Below, piece by piece: positions 46,440 through 64,000 of a DNA stretch of 64,000 nt (the first letter of the stretch is position 1; every line of letters starts with the position of its first letter). A program made the position numbers and the translations under genes. Source of the stretch: Lonicera japonica (lineage: Eukaryota > Streptophyta > Magnoliopsida > Dipsacales > Caprifoliaceae); the NCBI GenBank assembly GCA_021464415.1, contig CM038465.1, positions 77,968,919 through 78,032,918 of the forward strand, written 5' to 3'. Under the pieces are notes generated by a model that saw nothing but the letters and a program-made list of their open reading frames with translations, was not told the DNA's origin and did no database searches.

Positions 46440-48393
46440 ATGGAATTTTCTTGCAAAGATTTCAAGGTAGGGAAATGTGAGGGTGAAAAAATGGTGGATG
46501 GTGAGACCCTGCCACTAGTGCTAAAACCAGCAAATCCAAACAAGAATGACATAAACACACTACTTTTGGCTCTTGAGGAAAATAAGGATTGGTTTGATGA
46601 GATGATAACTAAGAATAGTGCTGTACTAATCCGAGGTTTCGATGTGAAAAATGCTGTTGAATTTAACGATATTGTCGAAGCTTTTGGTTGGGACGATATC
46701 CGGTACGTTGGGCCAGCACCGAGGACTCATATTCATAAGCGGGTTTGGACAGCAAACGAAGGACCCCTCTCTGAATTTATTTACTACCACCATGAAATGG
46801 TTCTGGTGAGTTAATTTCTTTTTATTTATTTTTTTGATTTAAAGTAAATTGATTTATTGTTGCAATATTTGTCGTTTTTATAACGGTTAGTATTGCTTAG
46901 GTTGTCTTCTAATTTTCAAAATTGATCTCTCAAGTGGCATCTTCTTCCTTCATTTTTACCTTTCAATTGAGAGGTTGTGAGTTGAAGTCAACCCTGTCGT
47001 AGTTGTAACAATGAAGTGAGTTAACCTTTATTTTCTTTAGGAGGAAAAAAATATATGCCCGGAGTTGAACCATCCTATAAATTAGCGGACGATTTCACCT
47101 TACATCTAAAATCAGGTTTTCTCTCTTCAATTCTTTGGTGAGTTTAACAAGCGAAGATTGCGCATATTTAGAACTATTCAATCTCTTCAACTCAAAACAC
47201 TCTGGCAACTCTTAAAAGACACGATTTGCTTAATTAATAGTTTGATCCAGGAATTTTAATTTTGTTTTGAGATTAATCTAAAAGTTTCAAATTGAAAGAG
47301 AGACCAATATTTGACAGGTTACTTGCAACTAGTCCAGTACCACACACATTAACCGTGAATTTTTAGATTAAAATAAAATAATTTATATGATTAAGTTGGA
47401 AAAAAAAAGTCCATTATACATTTTCCAACTTTATAACATAATGATAATCACGTCTTAGCAAGTGAAATGTAAAATTAATCAAAAAGTGTATGATATCAAC
47501 TGATTAGCAACCACCACCGCCAAGTGGACCAGTCAAGTCAAAACATCACCGTCGTCATTTAAGTAAATAATACTCCAGTATTCCAAGAACAAAATATTGA
47601 GACATGTTAGAATAAACAAAACGATAAGTCAAATGCACATTAGTAGCCGTTGTGATTAGCTGTAATTTCCCCATGTATGATTGACCAGATAAAGGAATAT
47701 CCCAAGAAAGTAATACTTTTTTGCGAGATACCACCCCCTGAAGGTGGAGAGACTCCTTTTGTGCCCAGCTTCCGCATAACTGAGCGTATGCTAGAGGAGT
47801 TCCCCGAATTCGTGGAGGAATTAGATGCCAAGGGGTTGAAATACACATTCACGGCTCTTAGCAAGAATGAAACCGGTTCCATGAGAGGTAGAGGTTGGGA
47901 GGATGCTTTTGCAACATCAGACCGTGCAGAAGCAGAGAGAAGGTACGTACAACACTAATTTTCTTACTGCAGCAATAGAAATTTAGACACATGAGACCGT
48001 GGACTAGTAGTATTCGAATATCAGTCTCATATAAAGATCTTTTGCAGGGCCAAGGCTCTAGGGATGGACATGGTATGGCTGCCAAATGGCGGAGTGCAGA
48101 CGATCTTGGGCCCACGGTCTCTAACACAGGTGTTTCCAGGAAGAAAAGGCAGGAGGATGTGGTTCAACACCTTGGTGGGGATGCATGGGAAGGAGATGAG
48201 CTCGGCCATGATGGCCGATGGAACCGAGATACCAAAGGACATAGTGAAGAGATGTGAAGAGATAATTGAAGAAGAGAGCATCCAATTTAAGTGGGAGAAG
48301 GGTGATGTTCTCTTCTTTGATAACTTGGCTTTGCTCCATGGAAGGAGGCCTTCTCTTCCTCCTAGAAGAGTCCTTGTTGCTACATGCAAGTAG
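46440..48393 (+). CDS. TauD-like Fe(II)/2-oxoglutarate oxygenase
   Basis: The exons are 46440-46805, 47689-47942 and 48048-48393, giving 321 aa with phases that close. The fold is the TauD/clavaminate-synthase-like dioxygenase family, typified in Arabidopsis by At3g21360; the plant substrate is not established. The iron site is visible as His117-x-Glu119 in YYHHEM, with the distal His304 in LALLHGRRP and the oxoglutarate-binding Arg at about 313-314 (PPRRVLV). A TATA box precedes the gene. It lies tail to tail with the DCP5 gene (stop codons about 550 bp apart). The last 45 coding bases are repeated twice more after the stop codon (see 48347-48504). A degraded copy lies at 59862-60552. Confidence 0.92.
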
Positions 48394-48504
48394 GGCCTTC
48401 CCTTCCTCCTAGAATAATCCTTGTTGCTACATGCAAGTATGGCCTACATGCAAGTAGGGCCTTCTCTTCCTCCTAGAATAATCCTTGTTGCTACATGCAA
48501 CTAG
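48347..48504 (+). repeat. Triplicated end of the oxygenase coding region
   Basis: The 47-bp block from GGCCTTCTCTTCCTCCTAGA to CTACATGCAAGTAG occurs as the true gene end (48347-48393), then as two further copies (about 48393-48439 and 48457-48504). The later copies have AATAATCC where the gene has AGAGTCC. They lie after the stop, so they lengthen only the 3' UTR. Confidence 0.9.
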
Positions 48505-48943
48505 CTTTCGTAAAGCTCAGCTATATGATAGTGTGTGAGAGTAATAAACTATGGTGCAAAGTGTGCAACAGTGCCTATAATATGTAACCGTTAATCAAAC
48601 TGATACACAATTACATATGAAAATTAAATACTATTTGTTTTCAAATATACTCATGCTTAAAGGCCACAGAATCTCAGCATTTACATTCTAGTAGTGTATG
48701 AAAATAAGCCACATCCTGGGTCCAACAACCTTACAGTGGCGTACAAAAACTAAGAATTAAACTGACAAGAATTGTCAACAAAGGGAAGTATTTTATGGTA
48801 AAAGGCAAAAGAGATAACAAAGTGTAACTGGAATTTTATTTCTCAGAAAACAAAAATTAAAGGCACAAACATTACAAACGAACTCCCAAATCGATTATCT
48901 GTCCTACTTTATCCCAGTCAATTAGCAACATACCACACATGCT

Positions 48944-56277
<7,334 letters not shown>

Positions 56278-58440
56278 ACTCAACCACAAACCAGTAGCGG
56301 CACAGTTAGGGATAGATAGAGATAGAGAAACCGTAACTCCAACACCCCGTTCCGCTCCGCTAACTTCTTAGTTTTTAGAGAGAAAGAGAGAGAGAGAGAG
56401 AGAGGGGGGTTTAAATAATCAAGATGACTCACCTTTGTGTGGGGAAGGGGAGAAAATGAAAAGGATCCAAATAAAACTGGAAATATTCTACAGTACGCAC
56501 ATAACACAAAAAGCAACCAAATTAATTAAAATCATATTTATTTATGAGCAGAGGTATTTGTCAATCAAAAATATTTTGTAACATTTTTATTTTTATTCAA
56601 ATATTTATAATTAAATAAAAAATATATCATTTAATTCTTAAAGTTCGATTCTTTATAATTGAGTAATGTATAACGAGTAATATATGCATTAATCGATTAC
56701 GAACGATCGAATAAACTTTCAATCCTATCGTTCAATTAAATAATAATAATATCGTTGGCCCATCATTACTGGGTATTGCCGTTAAAGCCCGTCATATTAG
56801 CCTTGTGTAGATCACACTGAATTGTATCTCGTGCTAAGAGAAGTATTTAAAATTAAAAAATCAACGTTCCTTATTATTAATACGAGGCCCAGTTGAAATA
56901 TTAGAGAGTAATCAGTCCAAGAGGTTGGAGTCGACGTTGCGGACCTATCATCCGGGCCTGAGTGAGTTCCTCAAACCTTGCTCAAGTTCATATTTTATCT
57001 GCATCGCATTAATTATAGTTTTGTATTAATTTGTTAAAATTAGAGTTTTGCAAAACTATAATTTATTTTTTTTAAAAAAAAATCCCACCAATTAAATTAT
57101 AGCTTTGCATTAATTATTTAAAAATTTTCAGACAAGTCATAAAATCTAATGGGCCCCCCAAAAAACCAACGACTTGGTTTGGTTTGGCTTTCATATAAAG
57201 AGTTTGATTATATTTGACTTTCAAAATTAAGTGATTGATGCACCTGAATAGCTGGGAAAGTTTTATCCTTTTTTCGGTGGAACAAGACTCTTTTAGAGGA
57301 TAAATAGTTTACCCCCGCATTTAATTATAATAACACGCTAAATATACAATAAAATAATTTTATTATATTCCGTTCTCTTATCCTACTCTTCAATTCGTCA
57401 AAAAAAAAATTAGAATAAAACAAAACAATTAGATTTGAACTAATGATGAAAAGTTGACAGTTGATACTTGGTGAACTTCAATCTAGGACTCGAACTAATT
57501 CACAATCTTATATATTCTCTCCAATCCATAATAAGAGACTACTTGATTTTATTTTATAAATTTTTTTAAGAAAATTAAAATTTAACATAATTAATCATAA
57601 ACAAAATCTGATCATCAGCAATCAGTCTTTTGTTTTAAAGATAAGGTACTATTTTGAATGACATTCATCGGTTGACTCTTGGTATTAAAGTTATTTTATG
57701 TTTTATGGCTAGCTTGAATGACATTCCCCGATTAACTTTCAGTTTTGAAGTTGTTTTATGTTGTATGGCTAGGATTGCTAATTGTGTCACTTGTAATATA
57801 GTTTTTTTTTTTTTGTTTTAAATTTTCTAGTTTTTGGTTTTAGAGACATGGAAAATCTTATTTTCAGGATGGTTAGTTTCTCATGATATACGTGTTTACA
57901 ATATTACCCTTTTCAAAAAAAAAAAAAGGGGAAATTAAGTCATAGAAATTGAAATATCCCAAAATAAAACACATAAATTGCATTACCCTACAAAAGTTTA
58001 TATAGTACGAGTGACCTTTTAAGCTTCCTCAAGTCCCTTGTTTCAATAGATGTGACGTAAGAATAGATTTAAACCTTTTTTTTTCCTTTTCTTTTAGAAC
58101 AAACAACTAATTAATATTATTCTTCTTTTCTAAATTAGGATTCTAGTTTAATTTTAAGATCGTCAATATTAACATAATGACCAATGGGAAGAAAATTGTT
58201 CCATTGGTTTATACGTACATATATATATAACCAATAAAAGAAAACATTTTATTTATTTTATTGTTCCGACAGAGGGGCAACTAGCCCAAACAAAACACAA
58301 AAGAAAAACTAGCTAAACTGCATCAACTAAAACGTACTGATCTCTTAATTTCTAAAACGTCTAATATGAGAAAGAATGATATTAACAATATAAACAATAA
58401 ACAATACAGAAACCATTAATTTTAACTAAGGATGAGATGG
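56278..58440. other. Spacer between the two duplicate units
   Basis: AT-rich, with no gene. A 62-bp unit (TTGAATGACATTC, GTTTTATGTTTTATGGCTAG) is tandemly duplicated at about 57652-57771. The nearest part (56278-56520) is the 5' flank of DCP5. Confidence 0.55.
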
Positions 58441-60560
58441 GAGGGATAAGCTAAGACTGTAACTTAAGAGGTTGTGATTTGAAGTCAACCTCCCCCTTTT
58501 CAATTATAGTCATAACAATGAAGTGAGTTGACCTTTCTTATCTTTAGGAGGAAAAAAAAAAAATATATATATATATATATATATGCCTGTCGTTGAACCA
58601 ACTATAAGCGAGTGGTTTTCTGTCTTTAATTCTTTGGTGAGTTAAACCAGCCAAGATTGCGCATATTTAGAACCACTCTATGACAACACTTAAGATATGA
58701 TTTGCGTAATCATTAGTTTGATCGAGCCGATTTCATGCAAAGATGACACATTCTAAATTCATTTTGAGATTAATAAAAATTATTTAAGTTGAAACAGAGT
58801 CCAATATTTAACTGGTTACTTACTACTAGTCTTAATGTGAACTTTCAAATTAAAAGAAAACAATTTATATAAGAAGACAAAAAATGAAAAAAATAAGACG
58901 CTCTACTAGATTTTATATTTAGGGTGCGTTTGATTGCAAGTATGGAATTTGTATAGAAAGAAAATAAGTTACAGGCAATTGAATTACCTAGAATTGAGTT
59001 GCATGAAAAATGTAGTGTAGTGTGCTTGATTGCCTTAATTTTCTATCCAGAAAATATTTGTTATATTATGGCATTTTTAATATAGAAAAAATTATTGGTA
59101 TTTCTTTTTACATAATTATATAATCATGATGGATCTTATTTAATTGATCTTGATTAGTATATTTTAAATATTAATTTTTTATATTATTTTGAATTTTATA
59201 TTTTAAGTTATGGCATTTTTTAATGTAAAAAATGGTAAAAATCTTGTCTTGTGAATCGTGCCCAAGCGTGGAAAACAAAAAACCACCTCCCCCCAAAGAA
59301 AACATTTTCCTCAATTGCCTTGGAAAATGCACACGTGTGAGCCAAAAGTGAGAATTGCATTGCCTAGAAAAAAAAGCCAATCAAAACACCTTTAAGTTAT
59401 CAAATCAAGTGAAAAATATTCATTTTCTGTGAAAAATGCTCATTTTCCGTGAAAAATGTTGCCAATCAAACACACCCTTAGTTGAATTCAACTTCTTTTT
59501 GGCTGTGAGCAAAAAAAAATTTCATGAGATATATAATAAAGTGATTAACAACCATATCACGAAATTACTATTTTTCCAAGTCTTCGTAAAAATTATACAT
59601 TTTCTAACTTTACAATATATAATGATAATCACGTCTTAGCAAGTGAAATGTTAAATATATCAAAAAGAGCAACAATCTTGGTTGATATCAACTGATTAGC
59701 AACCGCCAGTCCGCCACCACCAAGTTGACCAGTCAAGTTTAAACATCACCAACGTCATTTAACTAAATAACAGTATTCGAAGCAGCAAGTATTGACACTT
59801 GTTGCCTAATCTATCATAATTAGAATAAACAAAACGAAACGTGGAGAGACACCTTTCTACCAGACAAAGGAATATCCCAAGAAAGTAATACTTCTTTGCA
59901 AGATACCACCCACGGAAGGTGGAGACACCTTTCGTGCCCAGCTTACGCGTAGCGAAGCCTATGGCTAGAGTTGTTCCCCGCATGGAGGAATTAGATGCCT
60001 AAGGGTTGAAATACCCATTCACGGCTCTTAGTAAGAACAAAACGGGTTCCATGAGAGGTGAGGTTGGGAGGGCGTTCTTGCAACATCAGACCATGCAGAA
60101 GACGAGAGAAGGTACGTACATCAATAACTTTTCTAACTGACGCAAAAAACTGACCCTAACTACGCAGAAAATATTCAATACTCCTAGAATAGTAGAAAAC
60201 CATGAGACTACACTATAGAACCAATAGAAATTTAACACATTTAAAGACTAAGCCTGGACCGTGGACAACCCTACTAGTACTACTCAAATCTCAGTCTCAT
60301 ATATGCAGGGGCGCAGGGCCAAGGCTCTAGGGAACAGGGATGGACATGGAATGGCAGCCAAATGGAGGAGTGACAATCGTGGGCCTACAGTCTCTAACGC
60401 AGGAATGCACAGGAAGGAGATGAGCTCGCCTATGATGGCTGATGGAACCGAGATACCAGAGGAAAGTGGCAGGGGTGATTCTTTGACAAATTGGCTTTGC
60501 TACACAGGACTTCTCTTCCTCCTAGAAGTCTCCTTATTGCTACATGCAAGTAGCTTCCGT
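58441..60560 (+). pseudogene. Degraded duplicate of the TauD-like oxygenase
   Basis: Intron-1-like sequence begins near 58455 (GAGGTTGTGATTTGAAGTCA, matching 46971). Exon 2 corresponds to 59862-60110 and exon 3 to about 60318-60552. Exon 1 is not found. Exon 2 has deletions that shift the frame and a TAA where the intact copy has a Lys codon. Exon 3 has lost two internal segments, including those for the VFPGRKGRRMW and DIVKRCEEI regions. The splice sites are partly kept (GGTACGTAC after exon 2). Intron 1 carries a Tourist-like MITE at 58922-59477. The end keeps a single copy of the CTACATGCAAGTAG block, unlike the triplicated end of the intact gene. Confidence 0.88.
58922..59477. mobile_element. 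Tourist-like MITE with TTA duplication
   Basis: It starts GGGTGCGTTTGATTGC and ends GCCAATCAAACACACCC, the imperfect inverse. TTA flanks both sides (58919-58921 and 59478-59480), as for PIF/Harbinger elements. It is 556 bp and noncoding. It is absent from the corresponding intron of the intact oxygenase, so it entered after the duplication or was lost from the other copy. Confidence 0.85.
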
Positions 60561-60993
60561 AAAGCAACTATTTGATAGTGTGTGTCAGTGTGTGTGAAAC
60601 TATGGTGCAAAGCGGAATACAGTGCCTATGGTATGAAACTTGTTAATCACACATATACCCATTTACATATGAGAATTAAAACCCTAAATGTTTTCGAATA
60701 TATTCATGCTTAAAAGCCACAGAATCTCAGCATTTACATTCTGATAGTGTATGGAAATAGCCACATCCTGGGTCTGACGACCTTGCAGTGGCGTACAAAC
60801 ACTCCGAATTAAACTGACAAGAACAACAAAGGGAAGTATATTATGGTAACAGGTGAATGAGATAACAAAGTATAGCTGGAATTTTATTTCTCAGAACACT
60901 AAAACTAAAGGCACAAGCATTACAAGTAAACTCCCACATCAATTCTCTGCCCTACTTTATCCCAGTCAATTAGCAACATATACCACACATGCT

Positions 60994-63900
60994 CTAGAAA
61001 TCACGATTTACCATGTCCCGACCACGGCCCCTCCCACCGTAACCGTAGCCATAGCCCCTCCCACCGTAGCCATAGCCTCGAGAACGACCACCACGACCTG
61101 GCCCTCGGCCTCCCCAACCGCCTCTATACCTTGAAAATTCACCGAATGTCTGTAGCAGGGAAACAGGTAAGATATTACCAAATAATTCCCAAGAATTTTG
61201 CAGGGTTAAGGGTCCATTCGGTTCAGGTAAAAAGTAATATTGTGAAAAGTACTTTCACCTATTTGGGCTTTTTTTTTTAAAAAAAAGTATGAAATAATGG
61301 CACGCATTAATTATGATCATTATTGCAATTTAATAACCAAAGAAAGGGGCCTTAAAGGCATATACATACCTCTGTGTCTATCTTCCTCTGCTCAGAGAAC
61401 CTATTCCTTCCACCATTATTTGATTGATTATCAAGCGAATTGCAAGATAGGGTATCAAAAAAGTCATCCTTACTGTAAAGAGGCTGTGGAACACACAAGC
61501 AGATTTTGAATATACATCCCATGAACAGTGGGATTATTTCGGCAACTTTAGATACAAAAGTAGAAGACAAAACAGCAATATCACCTTGACCTCAATGTTT
61601 GGTAATTCAGCATCGTCTTCATTTTCTGAATCGTATTCATCACTGCCATTTCCATCCCCTACTTTCTCCTTGGAACTGGCTTTGTTACTTTTGCCAAGAT
61701 GACCCCATACTTCATCCTTTTTAAATTTTTCATTCATTGCCATAAAATCAAATTCCTCAGTGAATTTCATAACTGGCCATGAACTCTGCACACCAAATGT
61801 TCTTTGTTCAACCATAGTTTAAACGATACAGTAAGATGTATAAAGAAGTACATAGAAATTCAAACACTTGCCCATTTAAAAATCATAAAAATATTGAGAA
61901 ATAATTAAAAATTCATTCAGCATTCAATGCGTAATTTGGAAACAGACATCATACCCCAGATCCTCTTCCTCTTTCACGCCCTCTGTAACTGTAACTGTGG
62001 CGTGCTTGGTAAGGAACTCCATTCGGCTAAAGGGGGGAAACGGGAAGAGGATAAAATAAAAAAGAAATATCAGGATCCCAATAAAAATATTTAAGCAATT
62101 TACTGCAAACTTTAGAGGAGAACGTGTAAACTCGTGAAGTCAAGCAACTTCTACCATACTTGTTAAAAGAACATTGAAATAAGACAAATTGGTTACCACT
62201 ACATCAGAGGTCTCGTAGGTATTAATTAACTCACACACATCTGCACTAACAATACATAATTAATTAATTATACCCAAAATACAAGTGCATCTCTTCTCAG
62301 TCCAGAATGATCTTCTGGCTCTCCAAAAAACTCCCCAAACAAATGACCCTAAATCTCGTTCCAAGTGAGTGGCTTGTTGGAGTGCTAAAAGCCACACTGG
62401 TGCATCAATGGTAAATATATTGGTTCGACACTTTCACATGATTTTCTTCTTTAGAAAGTAAATTATAATCATAAAAGAAAAGGACCTTTGTGCAGGCTCA
62501 AAATTATATGGAAGGATTCCATTCTGAAAGGTAGAGCTTGGCAATATTCAATGAGGAAAAGGATTAACACTGTCTTAAACACTGAAATAGAAACCCTATT
62601 ACCAATTAATCATATTTACTCTAGAAAAAGAGAGATCTAAAAATTTTAAACAAAAGAAAGGATAAACAACTTAAGGGTTTCTATTACTGGTGGGTATAGT
62701 AGTGGTTATCCAATACATGTTTCTGATACCAGATGACTAAAATCAATATATCCCCTAAAAACTGCTTAAGAGGGTTCATCTCCACTAGAGCATAGTGGAA
62801 TATTTAATTAGTTATCAGCTACATCCATGAATTCTACAACTAATAAACACTATTATACATATATAGAAATATAAACGTATACATATTTGCATGTGTGTAA
62901 ATCCTAAAATAAATAAACAGATAAAGACACAAGTTCAGAAGCACCTTCTGGACAGTTTGTGAAGGCGATGGCGATGGCAATGGCAATATTGGTGGCTGAG
63001 CTTCTGTGGGAACCAGTGCTTGCGGTTCTAATGTCGGTGTTGTTGTTGTTGATACTTGAACCATTTCCACATCCTTATGAGCCATTTGTAACGACTGAGA
63101 TGGAGCAACTTGCCCAGACTGTAGCAACTGCCTCGGGGTTACAAGTGACGGTGTGGGCGTTTCTGTTTGAATTGAGCTGGAAGTGCCAGTAATAGAGGAA
63201 ACGGGATGGGAAACGGCCTGGTACGACAATGCTGGAGTAGAAATCACATTAGGCTTGTTAGAAGTTGGAGGTATAATAGCATTTACATCAGGATTTGAAA
63301 TAGTCAGCGGGGGCAGTGAGGGCAAGCTAGCACTTAGTGTTGCTGCAGGTGCCCTATTTGGAATTGAACTCGGTAATTGTTCAGAAGCTAGCATCATAGG
63401 TGGCACAGGAGGCAGGTTTGAAGGAAAATTTGAAGCTGTTAAAGAACTGGAGGTTAAAGTAAGGGAACTAGTAGAGGTGGGAAGCAGAGAAGGGTATTCT
63501 GGTAAATTTGAAGATCCAGTTGGCAAAGGAGCATTGAAACCGGAATATTGCATTTGCTGCGGCATTGAAGGGGGCATTGATGGCGGTCGAAGCAAAGATT
63601 GCTGGTTCAGAGGAAGCCCATTTGCTGGGCCATAGTAACCGGGCCAATACAGTGGCATTGCAAGTCCACTACCATTTGCATTTTGGGGGGGTGATGGTCC
63701 CCAGGAACCCATATTTCCTCCAGGTTGATATAAAGGCAAACCACCTTGGAAAGTTGAACCATGGTGTCCCAATTGTGCAGGATGAGTGCTAACATTTGTT
63801 AAAGACCCGATTCCCGTAGTGGGCAAGCTTGATACTGGAGGAGCAGGGCGAGGATAGTGAGACTGCATGGGAAATTAAGAGGGTTCATAGTATAATAAAC

Positions 63901-64000
63901 TCAATCTGCTGCATAACACACATACAACACTCTGTTTCTCAAATTTCAATTACCTGAATAATGGCCGGATCATTGTTTATGGTTGGTGTCGATTGAACAG
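60994..64000 (-). CDS. DCP5-like: DCP5 paralogue, partial at window end
   Basis: The exons seen are 64000-63954 (partial exon 3), 63862-62945, 62026-61955, 61785-61585, 61483-61370 and 61149-60994; these correspond to exons 3-8 of the neighbouring DCP5. All are open and all splice sites are GT-AG. Compared with the first copy, exon 5 gains two codons (SY duplicated), exon 4 is 24 nt longer through small additions such as PPSMPPSM and SPSPS, and several residues differ. The FDF box (EEFDFMAMNEKFKKDEVWG), the FFD motif ([16 protein letters not shown]), the TFG motif and the RGG tail are intact. The Lsm domain lies beyond the window, so full function cannot be judged. Confidence 0.93.

Noticed and set aside
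62840..63868. Single long minus-strand frame as one complete gene
   Set aside because: It is exon 4 of the DCP5 paralogue read through into its flanking introns; splice sites at 63862 and 62945 are clear.

Overview
This is nuclear DNA of a flowering plant, most likely a eudicot. The evidence is AT-rich intergenic DNA, genes with many short GT-AG introns, plant-specific protein families, and several plant transposon classes with clean target-site duplications (TSDs). No species can be named from sequence alone.

Host genes. On the minus strand are an 11-exon gene for a plastid-type S-layer-homology (SLH) protein (4676-8397), a 4-exon cytochrome b561 ascorbate ferrireductase (11716-13470), and an 8-exon DCP5/LSM14 decapping activator (48944-56277). 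On the plus strand is a 3-exon TauD-like Fe(II)/2-oxoglutarate oxygenase (46440-48393). The last two lie in a direct segmental duplication. The second copy (about 58.4-64 kb) holds a broken oxygenase lacking exon 1 and a DCP5 paralogue whose visible exons are all open; that gene runs off the window. From memory, the cytochrome b561 and DCP5 homologues are neighbours in Arabidopsis; here about 35 kb separates them, mostly transposons plus the oxygenase gene.

Transposons. The centrepiece is a 12.7-kb Mutator-like element (MULE) at 14849-27548. It has about 150-bp terminal inverted repeats (TIRs), a 7-bp flanking repeat, an uninterrupted 853-aa transposase, and four accessory genes: a GRF zinc finger/membrane protein, a plant mobile domain (PMD) protein, a 230-aa protein of unknown function and a small SANT/trihelix-like protein. 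Palindromic motifs recur in its ends and one 190-bp block occurs three times in its noncoding DNA. Around it are four shorter non-autonomous long-TIR elements (1745-3432, 9156-10404, 29140-30160, 31439-32484) and a fifth (36399-39729) that contains a 2.07-kb Gypsy solo LTR. There are also two Helitrons, four hAT-type elements, two Tourist-like MITEs, one further MITE with an 8-bp TSD, a tRNA-derived SINE, a LINE RNase H fragment and several tandem repeats.

Layout. 0-3.6 kb nested transposons; 4.7-8.4 kb SLH gene; 8.6-10.4 kb hAT MITE and long-TIR element; 11.7-13.5 kb cytochrome b561; 13.7-14.6 kb Helitron; 14.8-27.5 kb large MULE; 27.5-46 kb transposon remnants and repeats; 46.4-56.3 kb oxygenase and DCP5; 58.4-64 kb duplicate copy.
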